Source of the DNA: Cladocopium goreaui
Lineage: Eukaryota > Sar > Dinophyceae > Suessiales > Symbiodiniaceae
Assembly: GCA_947184155.2 (NCBI GenBank)
Contig: CAMXCT020001680.1
Coordinates: 519,001 to 583,000 of the forward strand
Direction: 5' to 3'
DNA length: 64,000 bases
Program-made: the position numbers and the translations under genes
Shown: positions 13,901-28,213 of the stretch, piece by piece
How the letters are laid out: each line of letters opens with the position of its first letter
How positions within the stretch are numbered: the stretch's first letter is position 1
The notes under the pieces: generated by a model
Told to the model about the DNA's origin: nothing
The model's database searches: none
What the model saw: the letters and a program-made list of their open reading frames with translations, nothing else

Positions 13901-16900
13901 AGTATATTTTGAATGTTATATTTGGAATCAACAACAATAGTGGGATGCAATCGGAATGTTTGATACAACCAGTGTTTTTTTTTAGCACTTTGCTATGGTG
14001 TAGATGACCCATTTAGTTCCATGGTTTCTGAGGAGAACTAGCCATTGAACGGTGGTGAAGCTGGTGGACTTTTTGGGGGACTTCCCTAAAATTTTGCAGA
14101 ATCCAACATCAATGAAGAACTCAATATATATATATAATATATGTATATATAGATATATATATATAGATATATATATATATAATATGTATATATATAATAT
14201 ACAGGGGGTTCCCAATTATGGCACTATAGCATCTAGATATCTAGCAGAAAAACTGGAGATCATCAGGACAGAAAATGACCTGGGCATCCTGACTCTCGCA
14301 ATAAAACGCATGTTTCCGACTGGGAACTATTTGGGTTCTGATTTTCAATGGGGTAACCCCCGGTTTTATATTGTATCATCATAATATTTCCCATCATTTT
14401 CCATCATTTTTCATGGTTTATATAGGTTCATTCTCATTTTCGCAGCATTTTTCCATCATTTTTTCATGGTTTGCGTGGGTTTTCCCATTATTTTCCCCTC
14501 ATTTTCCCTGTCAATCCCTGCCACTTCCACCACTTCACGCGAGGGCTTCCCGCTGGGAGAGATGCCGCAGCTCTTCCGGATGACCGCGGAGGTGGTGACT
14601 TCCGAGTTGGGAAAATGGGAAAACCCTGGGAACATCATCTGTAAATTGGTGATCGCATGGGATGATCATTGGAGGTTTCCGTTCAGTCATGGTGGTACCC
14701 CCGGTCATCATCCATTTATAGATGGATTTTCCATGAAATAAACCAACCAGCTATTGGGGATCCTCCGTTTGTGGAAAACCCAAATTGGGGATATGGGAGA
14801 TTACTGTGATATAATAAATCAACCATATGATTTTGAGTGTCTGAAAATGGGATACCCCCTCAAATGACAAATTTCTCAGATCAAATAGGGAAAATGATGA
14901 TAAACAAATAGTGGATTGTTGGGGTACCGAAAAACATAAGACAAATCCATATGATAACAGATCGATTTAGAATGATTTATATAGATTGTTGTGATTTAAT
15001 CTATTGAGTTATGATTTGGGTTTGTCTGAGAATAGGATCCCGCCCAAAAAACGATGGTTTATCATGATTTATCATCATTTTCATCGTTGAAGTGCCATGT
15101 TGGGGGATACACAATTTCCAGACACACCCACTTAATCAACAAAAATATTTGGATAAATTGTAACAACCTCATTGCGACATCATTGGAGTGACGGTTAGGT
15201 AGGATTGGGGCAACTATCCCAACATATCCTGGAATCCTCATGACTCAGTTTGGTGAATTATGATGATTCGTCCAGAATGCTGTGGATGCACAGTCCGAGA
15301 CACACATTGTATACCCTCTGGTAAACTAACATAACTATGGAAAATCACCATTTTTAATGGGAAAACTCACTATAAATGGCCATTTTCAATAGCTATGTTA
15401 AATTACCAGAGGGTAAATGGTAGCTTTTTCAAAGGGATCAAAGGTCGTAATGTCAACCAACCGGATCAAGAAGGACCCAACGGTTTAGGATTGGGCAATC
15501 AGGATTGGTTGATTGCTGGAGTCGTGTTTCCAAGCCTTAATCAATCATTATCCAATTACCCGTTACCGGTAATGACTAACATAGCTATTGAACATGGCCC
15601 ATTTATAGTGGATTTACCCATTGAAAATGGTGGATCTTTCCATAGTTGTTTTTTTTTTAAACCAGAGGGTATCCCCCCAAACATTATATAGTTGTCAAAC
15701 TATCCAGTGGTCCGGAGGCTGAGCTAAGTAGCTATGGCATGACGGGTATCCGAATTCGTCCATCCCGAGTCAGTTATTTTTGAGCCAAGGAGCTACGGCG
15801 GCTACGGATTGAGTTTCCCAACCACGTGATAGCATGATAGAATATCCCATCAATATCCCATTAGATTAGATCCCCATGAATATCTCACGAAAAATCATCA
15901 TTTCTGAATGGTTAACTAAGCAGTTCCCATTATTGGCGCTACCCCCATTTATGGAAAACATTTTTTTGTAAGTGATATATCCCAAAAAAAACACCATTGG
16001 TTTCCCATATAGTAAGTGTTCTCAATCCATTTCCAACGCTAATGTTGATCAGAGAGTATTGTCAATGGTCATTTCAGGAACCCAAAATGGAGGTTCTGTA
16101 CCATATAAGGCCATATTTTGTGGGTATATTCCCTTACATAGGCCTTACATAGGCCTTATATAAGGTAGGTACCTCCAATTTAGGATCCTGAAATTCCCAT
16201 TGATATTGGATACACTACCTGGAAAACCAGCACAGATCAAGGCAAAACTGGAAGCGGTGCTGGAATACGTGGGGCGACCCGATAGGAATGATCCGTGCTT
16301 CCAGGGGGTTAAATGATGTGGTTATAGTATGTCATACCACTATCACTATATATATATATGTATTATGTATATATATATATATTTATAGTATGTTGTAGTT
16401 GAATGATATGCTTGTAGTATCAGGATATATGATAGTTATGGTGATAGTTATGCTGCTGAGTGTGCATTTTTGGCCATGAGAAGCCAGAAGCCGTGTTTGG
16501 AGTGAGTGGAACTTGGGTTTGTCCCATGAACCAGGAGTCAGTTGTGCATAGCCGAGGTGGCACATTTGCTGAACAACGGAGTGAAATTCCTGGTCTTCGG
16601 TCGGAAAACCCAAGTGCTGAGAAATTCCAATGCGGTGCTTCAGGTTGGTTTGGAGCTTCTTGGATTATTTGGATATGCTTTTTGTGGATGATCCTTGACC
16701 TCTTTTGGGGCGCGTGGCTCAACCATTTCCATCCATGATAGGTTATACCTTGCCTTCACGGGTTCTTGGAGCGATGCCCAACACGGAGAGTTTAAGTTAG
16801 GAGGGAACTCAGCAGCTATTATTGCTATCCAATGCTATCCATATTCCGAATTTCCCTTGAAAAAGATGGAAAAGCCTGCGGAACTATGATATAATATATA

Positions 16901-19900
16901 TATATATGTATATATATATAGATGGTATACATATTACATATCATTATTTTTGTAAGCAGATGCCTTCAATAAGGCATCAATAAGGCATCAATAAGGCATC
17001 AATAAGGCATCAATCACCTACCAACCATCTCCGATCGCCAGGTCATCACCACCTGGTGTTAGATGCCCGGCGGCCGAATAGTGCGGACGGTGGCAGTGGT
17101 GGGAGATCCTGATATCCCTAGAGGTGCGATGCACTTTTGATGATCTAGATATACTATGATATATACCCTCTGGTTATTTAACATAGCCATGGAAAATCCA
17201 CCCATTTTTAATAGGTAAACCCAGGTAAACCATCTATAACTGGGCCATTTTCCATGGCTATGTTAAATAACCAGAGGGTAATATAGGGATGATAATGAAT
17301 GATGATTTAGTAATGAATGATATCCCTATAAATATATATCCCTAGAGATCGACGTGATGCACTGATGGGTTTTTCAGAGGTGAAGTTACTAATGGTAAAC
17401 AGTCAGAGCCGCTGTCTTTGGATAATATCACCATTCACCTCACCTTCAAAGTGTCATCATCATTTACCTGAAATATCCTGAGATGGCAATCACACATGGC
17501 AATGGGAAATCCGCTAAAAAATAGATGTTTTAATGGAAAAAATACCGAAAAAAATATCCAGAAACCTTTTGAGGCGCTGCAAGATAAGTTGCAGAAGCTG
17601 AAGACCGGCTTCATTCGTGGCTTGGAGATGGAAATTTCGTGGATCAAATTTGGGACATGGGGGATTTGAGCAGGAAAAGCGCGGAGCGAACCATTAATCA
17701 TTAAACATATAGGAATCTGGATTTTTTTGGGGAGGAGTGCGCCAGCTACATTGGGAAAGATATTTTTGGGGATCCTATCTTTCTTGACAAAGCCATATCA
17801 TCAATTTGCACATTTTCAGGATCTGACACGATCCCATTTTTGGCCCTTGGAGACAATATGAGGTTTCGGGGACTATCTTTCCCTAGCTGTGCTGTCGCTA
17901 TGTGAGATACAACCATCTCCCAAAGAAAGATGATGCCTGCAGTTGGACAATCCGTGTCTGGATTGGGACACAGATCTTGACCCCTGTTTTTGCAGTTGGT
18001 AGTACATAGTAGGTGCATATTAAAGTCTACACTCCACACTCCGCACTCTACAATCCAGACTCTAGAATCCACACTTTACACTGAACACTCCACACTCTAC
18101 ACTCCACACTCTTTACACTTCATACTCCACACTCCACACTTTACACTCCACACTTTACACTCCACACTCTACACTCCACACTACACACTCTACACTCTAC
18201 ACTCCACATTCTACACTGCACACTTTACACTTCACACTTTCCACTCCACACTTTACACTTTGCACTCCACACTCTACACTCCACAGTCTACACTCCACAC
18301 TCCGCACTTCAAAATCCACACTTTACACTTTACACTCCACACTCTACACTTTACACTCCACACTCCACACTTTACACTCCACACTCTACACTCCACACTC
18401 CACACTTTACACTCCACACTTTACACTGCACACTTTCCACTCCACACTTTACACTTTGCACTTTACACTCCAAACTCTGCGCTCCATCCACACTTTACAC
18501 TCCACACTTTACACTCCACACTCTACAATGCACACTTTACACTTTACACTTTACACTCCACACTGTACACTGTACACTTTACACTTTACACTCCACACTC
18601 TACACTCCACACTCCACACTCCACACTTTACACTTTACACTTTACACTCCACACTACACACTTTACACTCCACACTCTTCACCCTACACTCCACACTACA
18701 CTTTACACTCCGAACCCTACACTTTACACTCCACACTCCACACTTTACACTCCACACTCCACACTTTACTCTCCACACTTTACACTTTACTCTGTGCACT
18801 TTACACTCCCAACTCTACACTTTACTCTCCACACTTTACACTCCACACTCTACACTTTATACTGCACACTTTACACTCTAGACTGTACATTTTCCACTCC
18901 ACACTCCACACTCTACACTTTACACTCTACACTCTACACTCCACATTCTACACTGCACACTTTACACTCCACACTTTACACTTTACACTTTACACTCCAC
19001 ACTCTACACTCCACACTCTTTACACTTCACACGCTACACTTTACACTCCACACTCTACACTTTACACTTTACACTCCACACTTTACACTCCACACTCTAC
19101 ACTCCACACTACACACTCTACACTTTACACTCCACACTCCACACTTTAAACTCCACAACTTACACTCCACACTCCACACTTTACACTTTGCACTCCACAC
19201 TCTACACTCCATACTCTACACTCCACACTCCGCGCTTCACATTACACTCCACATTTTACACTTCGCACTTTACACTTTACGCTCCGCACTCTACACTCTA
19301 CACTCTACACTCTACATTCCACACTGTACACTCCACACTCCACAATTTCCACTTCACACTCTACACACCACATTCCCCACTCAACACTCCACTTTCTTCA
19401 CACCCAACACTCTGCACTCCACCCTCTTTCGGATTCCACAATGTACAGTGCACTGGTACGGTAACAGGGGAAAAATGCACAAAACCGTTCAAATCATGTG
19501 TTTCACAAAAGTGTTTGACGTGATTGCATTCGGGTTCCTGGGCTGCATCTTGTTTTTCCCGATTGAATGGCATTTTATGTGGACGTATCTGTAGTTTTTG
19601 CAGACGCCCATTGTGTTGTTGGTGGCACTTCCAGGTATCGATGGGCACACGTGAGGCACTGAGACGGTTGAACGGGCGAAGCTTGTTAAGGCTGATTTTT
19701 ATATGATTGTCCCAATAAATCATGAGAAATCTCCATTTATAGATGATTTTCCCACCTAGAAACTCTAGAAACCTCCATTATTAGGTGATCCCAGCTACAA
19801 ACTTCCGTGTCGTTGGAAATTTCCCATTATGATAGTTGATTCCCGGAAGGTAAATATGGTCGTTTCATCCCTGTTTTAAGTTGGTCTCCAATTGGTTCAA

Positions 19901-22900
19901 GATTCCAAAGCAGACCCTTATGCCTAGGGGTAAAAACCAGGGTTTCCTGTAACTGTAAAGTTTCCCTTAAACGCATCCACTGACATTCTTGCTATCCCAC
20001 ATTTGCTTAACACAGACCCACATATCATCCAAATATCGTATTGTTGCGGATACATGCGGATACTGTATCCCATGACGCCTCCATGATATCCGGGAATTTT
20101 GCTGGGTTTTCCAAGGACACCTGCGGCGAGACCAGCTTTGGTGTCCAAATTTCAAGAGGAGTCATTGCCAGCTGGAAGTTTGGTGTTTGAAGTACTATGG
20201 GATCCACCTGAACTCATGGAAATTTCCATGGATTTCGCCAGTAAATCAAGGTGATTTTATCCGATTTGCTTGGATTCGATTGGATTTTGGGTTTCTGCAA
20301 TTCTTGGAGATCTCTTTGTTGGCGGTGAAAGGAGACGGGGAATACGTGACGGTGATCCAGTCGCAAGTATCATCTCAGAAAACCATAGAAAACCAACATT
20401 GGACCAATGGAGATGCGACCAAGAAATTAATGAAAGCTTGGTGAAAGGTGGCTAGGCGAACGAACAGTTAGAAACCAACAGTTGTAAGAATTGACAAGAC
20501 GTTAAAAAACACATCTAATTTTTTAACAGCTAGAAGCCAGTGCCAGGGCATTTGGGTATTTCATTTGCATTTGGTGCTTTCACTGTGGCCCTGGCATGCC
20601 AAAAGCTCCTATTATTACGGTGCTACTTAAGGCCATCAGGAAGTTATCAGCCGTATGGAAAGTTCCAGCCGAGATGCCCTTGCAAATGCCTGGGTCTTCA
20701 TTTCAAGTGGTGCAAGTATTTAATGCCATCAGAGGTTATCAGCCGTATGGAAAGTCCTAGCCAAGATGCCCTTGCAAGCCTTGCCATCAAGGTGCAGTTA
20801 TCATTTTTTTTACTCAGGTTGACTACTACCATTTAGACATTAAATATCTTGAGCCTATAGGAACATTATATATTATATATTATATATTATATATTATATA
20901 TTAGTTCTGCCTCATGATTTCTGTCACCTGTCACCTGTCATATAGCCTCGTGATTTCAATCTCTGTCACCTGTCAAGTATCCGTTCCCTGTCCCCTGAGC
21001 TGTCAGTTTCCCGTAGACGATTTTTTTCGTTTTCGCAGAAAACTGTGACAGAAGACTGTGACACCCAAGGTTTGCACCTGAGAACAAGCAAGGCGCAAAA
21101 AATTCCACTAGACAGAAGACAGTTGGCTGAGAAGAAGACTGTCAGATGTAGCCCGAAACCTGCGCAAGAAAATGGTTCATCATCGAAGGAACAAAAAACA
21201 ACATGACACTAGGAGCTGTGAGGTTTACAGCAACTTTATTTCCAACTAGGAGCTCCAAGAAAATGCTGCTGCAGCTTTACACTTTGTTTCCAGCAACTCA
21301 CTGCAAGTCTTGCTCCACTTCAATGCCATTCTGTCGCATGACGACACATTCTGCATCATCTTCGACATCTGCTGCATCATGATGTGAACCATCTGTTTGA
21401 ACAATGCGGATTGGTCGCGGAGCGGTCTGCCGAAAAGGGTTCAGGTTGACAGGGACAGGTGACTGTGACTGATATGCACTTTGCTGCAAAAATGAATACT
21501 GCGCTGGATGCGGTTCTCGTCTCAATGTCCCAGTGATCCATCCAGTCAAGAAGGCGTGGGCCTTCTGGCTGATAGCTTGCCTCAGTCAACTGTCAGTTCT
21601 CTCTAAAAAAATCTGTCAACTGTCAACTGTCAGTTATTCTTTTTGTGACAAAGAAAAAAAACAAGACAAAACAAGTTCAAGATGCTTTGCAAATGCAGCA
21701 TCTGCCTTCACTTTCACTTCATTGCGAATCTTCCAAGCTACATGCCTCCGAGGGTGCTCTCCAGAAGGCTGCCATGTGAGCCGTGAAATAAGCCCTGGCA
21801 AGGACTCTGCTCGGATTGCCACCTCTGCTTGAAAGGGCTTTGGTGAAGACTCAAACATATGACATAACAGCAGAATGTCTTCTGGATGGCCTGGGGCAAA
21901 TTCATATTGAAGGCTGTCTAAGTCTTTCATTGACAGCATTTTTCGCTTCAAGATCCTGAAGAGGTGTGGAGCCTTGGGGCCTGTCAGGCCAGTCAGGGTG
22001 ACTGGTATCTCTTCCAGCCACTTGTCCCACTCTGGGCTTGAATCGTGCTTCCATGCTTTCCGGAAGTAGCAAGATGTTTCCAATGAAGCATCATCCAAAA
22101 AACGTTGATACACCTCGACCAATTCCTGGGCCGTCTCAAAAGTTTCATGACTGCATCTTGTCACTGCCTGGCCACCCACTGCGTCCAAGCATGTGTGGGT
22201 GTGCCCTTTTATCGGAAAACCGATATTGCAAGTGTCAATGACACCCAGTGCAGTCAATTTCAACCAGAAGCGAAGCATCTTTGAGTTTTTGTTGTCCCGA
22301 GCGGTGTTGTCTAATAACAGAAATACCTGTCGGGGTATCCCTGTGATGTCATGCACCCACGACAAACACCTCGCCAGTGCATCCACATGGTTGCAGGTGT
22401 CTTTGCAAACATCGGGGTCTCCCACTGACAGGCTGAAGCCATGACCATGAACCCAAATAAGTTGTACATGGCAAGCTGGGCGAATAAGTTCATCAAATGT
22501 TTTGGACTTGACATGAGCCCTGGGAACTTTATGTTTGGCTTGGTCCAAGCCGTCTGACCTGATGACAAGGACAGATGACGGATGACTTCGAACATTGGAT
22601 GAGACACTCAATGCTCTTGTTTCAAAAGCCAATGCTGTCCATGCACTGTCAGCAGCTCTGTCACGCCAGTTCTGCAAGAGGTGCTCCGCGTATTCCTGGA
22701 TGAGTCTGTTCCGCAAATGAAGGGCCTTCACCCTTTTCAGCTCACGTTTGAACCAAGCGCATTGGTCACAAACTGCATGTTGCCCTGAGGATTTTCGAAA
22801 AGCCAAAAACTGTTTGGATCCTTGAAGCGCACGTCGGAAAGTGGTAAAAGATGGTGCTTTCTTTCCGGCATAATTCTCCTTGTGCCACCGTAACATCATC

Positions 22901-25900
22901 TCAAACAAGATCTGGGGCTTCACCACGCCAAGCCATCTGCGCGGGGCTGCTCCAGCTCCTGGGCCTGTCAGTGAATTGTTGAAAGGGGTGTCTGTGAGTA
23001 GCTGCCTGAGAGACAAAGTTGCCAGCTTCCGTGCATCCTGCTCATCCCATTGAGCCTGTGACATGCTTGAAGCTGAATCCGAAGATCCATAAACTTGGCC
23101 GAAGATCCACTCTTCTCGCTCAGCTGTTTCAATGAGATTCTCTTTGTCTTCGTGGGCTGCTGCTTGATCAGTCGCCAACGCAGCCACGTCTGGAAGCATG
23201 GTGACATTCCAAGCCATAGGCCATTGCTTGATGCACATCTTGATCTGTCCGTCAAGGGCCTAGATTCAAATAACTCAGAGATTCTACAAGTCCAATGGAT
23301 ACAAAGAACAAACCTTGATGCGAGCAAGTGGCATCACCTTTGAGCACTGCATCCTTGACATTCTCAAAGTCAGTGGACTTCAGGTCAGCGGAGCAGCAGT
23401 CTGCAATGCCACGGGTCCATGATGTAACAACAAAGCAGTAGGTCCACAACTGATCAACAGTGACCTTGGAAGATCCATCGTGGTTGGAAAGGGTGTCCTC
23501 CTGGATGCTAATGATCTTGTCCATGATCAGGTTGTGATCTTCTGGTGATAATTCTCCACCAAACTCCAACTGCTTTGACCTTGGATGATTTTGGAATGAA
23601 CAACAATATATGAAAGTGAATAATCACTACCAACAAATGAATAAATAAACGCTATATATATATATTAAATATAAATATTTAAAAATGTATATATATATAA
23701 ACACATGTATATACATATACATATATATATACATATTTATATATATATACATATTATATATATATACACTATATTAGATATACATATATAAAACTATTTT
23801 TTGAGTAAAAGCACATCAGCCGGGGGGGGCACCAACTTGGCGGCAGCAGCGGCGCCTGCTCTGCGAGCATACTCTTCCGCTTCGGATGGGAACATTCCAT
23901 CAGCTGGCATTGATGTTGGCCACAAATGTTTCCAGGACAATACAGACTCATTGACAGATGACTCCGAGAAGAATGACAGATGACACTGCAAAGCACGATA
24001 GCTTTCGAACGTGCAGTAATTCAACATATGCTTGATTGCCGTCTGCTTTGCGGTGCCGATCTTGATCTCACGATCCTTCACAGCCAACTCTGGGTTTGAG
24101 TCTTGCTTTCCACTGTCCTGTGTCCTCTTGACACGTCGTCTCTTCACGGCCTTTGAAAACTTGAAGCTGAAAACTTGAAGCTGAAAACTTGAAGACTGAT
24201 AGTAATTTTCCTTTTGGTTTGGGATTTTTACTGGTGACTTTTTGTCCTGTTTTTGGAACCCTTTTTGGGCACAAAAAGTCGCCCTTCTTAACCCCTTTCG
24301 CGCAGCCAAACCAAATTACAAAAAACTGAGATGACTTTTCTGAAAAAACAAGAAGAAAGTAAAGCAGCTGAATGCTCTTCAAGGCACCTGTTTCTGTCCA
24401 ACTACAATGCCCTCAGCATTCACCTTGCTGTCGAAGCCACACAGCAAGCTCTCGAAAGTTTTTACCAACCGCTTGCCAACCTCCTTTCTGGCCAAACGGT
24501 TCTCAAAACTCAGCAGCTGCTGGACATCCCCATCAGGGTATGCAGCGACAAGCACCAAGTCACACCATTGAATGCAGCTCAGAGGTTTGATCATACTGCC
24601 TTTGACATTCTGGCGGAATGCCTGCTGAATCAAAGAATCATTGGTGGATGCCGTGCCTTCCCATAGGGTGGGAACCTTCAAGAGGGTCTTGAAAATCTGC
24701 AAGGCTGTGTGATCCGTGCCCAGCTTTCCCTGCTCAATTTCAGATCTCATCAGACACCACCTCAGGTCAAAGTGACATTACAACAAACATACATGAAGCC
24801 TAGTGGCACAAGTTTGCAAGCCAATGCTCGTTTGACTCCATCACCAAGCCGACAAGATCCCAATTCTCCAAGGCTGGATGGCAAATCCCTTGAGACAATG
24901 GTTTCTTCTGCCCTGAACCCTGAAGTGATGATTGAGTTGGCGGTGCCGATGATGTTGGCTGCTTCACAGCTTGAGCCACTCCTGATTGCTAGATGCACAC
25001 AATACTGTCATATTGTCATCTGTCATATTGTCAAAACTTCACACTGACATATTGTCATCTGTCCATGACTGTCTGAAGATTATCTGCAGCTGGGAAGCCA
25101 TAAGGATGATGCGTCCCATCGAAACATGTGCGGCATGGAACTAGACACCATGCCCTCCGAACAGCTTTTCAAAGTGTGGTCCACTGACTCGCTTGCAAAC
25201 TGAGATGCTGCTTCATCATCCTGAGATGTGCGAATAATTCACACCAAAACTCACACTGACTGACTGACTTTAAGGCGCATGAAAGCCTACATGTCTCCAA
25301 GAATCTTCCCCACTCAAAGCCTTGAACATGCTGGCAATCTCTGCCTTCACGTCCTCAACCGCACTTGGCAAAGTCAAGCCTGCGATCTTCGTAGCCAAGA
25401 GCTCCCTGGTGGTCGTGCACTCCTGTGCAGGGAAGCACTTGAAAGTGAAATTGAAGTTGAAATAAACTTGAAACATGGTAGGGCAGCACTCCTGGTACAA
25501 GACTTTCACATGGTTGTGCAAGGAGACTTGCCACAATTCAGGGGCCACCACAAACTCATTCGTGATGGCCGACATGGCGATGGACAAATCAAGACAGGTG
25601 ACCGTCTTGAGAGGTGGTGGCAATGGCAATTAGTGACATGACATGTCAGATCTTGACAAATGACAGTTGATACTTCATACCACTGAGGGCACCCACTGCA
25701 GGCTTGCTCGTTCGACCTGAGTTCACAAGGCTGTTGCAACTAGTTGCAACCTGTCTATTTCTGGGAATCTGAAGTTAACCTGAAAAATAGACAGGTAACT
25801 CTGAGTTGCCGGTGGTCTGGAGGGTTACATCAATTCATTTTCAGGCATGTTATCTCCAAAATAAATTGACTTGACCCCCAACCTGAGTTCACAAGGCTGT

Positions 25901-28113
25901 TGCAACTAGTTGCAACCTGTCTATTTCTGGGAATCTGAAGTTAACCTGAAAAATAGACAGGTAACTCTGAGTTGCCGGTGGTCTGGAGGGTTACATCAAT
26001 TCATTTTCAGGCATGTTATCTCCAAAATAAATTGACTTGACCCCCAACCTGAGTTCACAAGGCTGTTGCAACTAGTTGCAACCTGTCTATTTCTGGGAAT
26101 CTGAAGTTAACCTGAAAAATAGACAGGCAACTCTGAGTTGCCGGTGGTCATGGAGGGTTACATCAATTCATTTTCAGGCATGTTATCTCAAAAATATATT
26201 GACTTGACCCCCCATGACACCAGGCAACTCTGAGTTGCCTGTCTAAATCTTTGGATGACAGCCCAACCCCAAAAATAGACAGGTTGCCTGGACCTTGCCC
26301 AAATATATACTACATGTCTGAGGCAACTCCCAGTTGCCGGGGATCTGGAAACTTTCACTTTGAAACAAGCTTCATTTCTGAGGCAACTCCCAGTTACCGA
26401 GGATCTAGGACAGACACACACACACACACACACTCCAAAACATGCCCATTTCTGAGGCAACTCCCAGTTACCGAGGATGGGGACACAAAACATGCCCATA
26501 TCTTAGGCAACTCCCAGTTGCCGAGGATCTGGGACACAAAACATGCCCATTTCTTAGGCAACTCCCAGTTACCGAGGATCTGGGATTTGGGAAAACCAAG
26601 GAGTAACCGAGGATCTGGGATTTGGGGTAACCGAGGATCTGGGATTTGAGGGGATCTGGGACACAAAACATGCCCATATCTTAGGCAACTCCCAGTTACC
26701 GAGGATCTGGGACACAAAACATGCCCATAGTTACCGAGGATCTGGGATCTGGGAAAACCAAGGAGTAACCGAGGATCTGGGATTTGGGGTAACCGAGGAT
26801 CTGGGATTTGAGGGGATCTGGGACACAAAACATGCCCATATCTTAGGCAACTCCCAGTTACCGAGGATCTGGGACACAAAACATGCCCATAGTTACCGAG
26901 GATCTGGGATCTGGGAAAACCAAGGAGTAACCGAGGATCTGGGATTTGGGGTAACCGAGGATCTGGGATTTGAGGGGATCTGGGACACAAAACATGCCCA
27001 TATCTTAGGCAACTCCCAGTTACCGAGGATCTGGGACACAAAACATGCTCATAGTTACCGAGGATCTGGGATTTGGAGTAACCGAGGATCTGGGATTTGG
27101 GAAAACCGAGGAGTAACCGAGGATCTGGGACACAAAACATGCCCATAGTTACCGAGGATCTGGGATTTGGGAAAACCGAGGAGTAACCGAGGATCTGGGA
27201 TTTGGGAAAACCGAGGAGTAACCGAGGATCTGGGATTTGGGGTAACCGAGGATGTGGGATTTGGGGTAACCGAGGATCTGGGATTTGGGCTAACCGAGGA
27301 TCTGGGTTTTGGGGCAACCGAGGACTTGGGATTTTGACACACACTTCAACTTCAAACATGCCCATTCCTGAGGCAACTCCCAGTTACCGAGGATCTGGGA
27401 TTTGGGGCAACCAAGGATCTGGGATTTGGGGTAACCGAGGATCTGGGATTTGGGGTAACCGAGGATCTGGGATTTGGGTCAACCGAGGATCTGGGATTTG
27501 GGCCAACCGAAGATCTGGGATTTGGGAGCAACCGTAGTTGTCAAAGATCTCTTGAAGAATTAATGTTCTGCAACACTTTGTCTCCAAGATCTCTAGTTTT
27601 TCAAATATTGGCATTTATGTTGTTTGAGAACTAGTGCTGCAGAACATTACTTCCCAGTCAGTTACACGACAAGTGACTTAAACGACAAGTAACTTAAACT
27701 TTCAAAGTTGGACACCTGTCATGTCAAGAACTTTCTCAATAATCAGCAGCCAGGTTCAGGAACAGGCAGTACTGAACAAGCTAAGTGATTCCCTTAGAAG
27801 TCAGTGCCAGAAAATTGGGGTAATAGTTTAAAAGTGAAGCTGTTACTAACCCATCTTTCAATTGGTAGTAAAAGACACAAAATCATAGGACTGGATGGTT
27901 TTTCAACACCCATCACTGAAGGTCTCGACACAGAGTAAAGTTGTGTATGTAAATATATGTATGTATACAATATCTAGATTCAATGACGTGGGGCTTCCCA
28001 AGGATGACTTGGGACTCATGCGTCTGGACATATTGTATAATCATCCAACCCCTTCTGCAACGCGCTTTGTAAGAATCCCATCTTCTATCTATCTATCTCT
28101 CTATCTATCTATC

Positions 28114-28144
<31 letters not shown>

Positions 28145-28180
28145 CTATCTATCTGTTTGGCTATCTATCTATCTATCTAC

Positions 28181-28213
<33 letters not shown>

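Noticed and set aside
16965..17013. Regular short repeats resembling a CRISPR or telomeric array
   Set aside because: Direct 11-bp units without spacers; sequence is not TTTAGGG.
17990..19594. 534-codon + frame through the heptamer satellite
   Set aside because: Open frame follows from the 7-bp repeat; the tail crosses into intron sequence.
19651..19685. [10 protein letters not shown] as continuation of the IDG exon
   Set aside because: It would need a one-base frameshift after IDGHT; kept as a finding rather than annotated as coding.
25715..26212. Possible LTRs from the 166-bp repeats
   Set aside because: Three adjacent tandem copies with no internal coding region between them; a tandem array, not LTRs.
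26394..27365. 323-codon minus-strand [14 protein letters not shown] protein
   Set aside because: Repeat-derived; the opposite strand is open too, and no flanking exon sequence supports coding.
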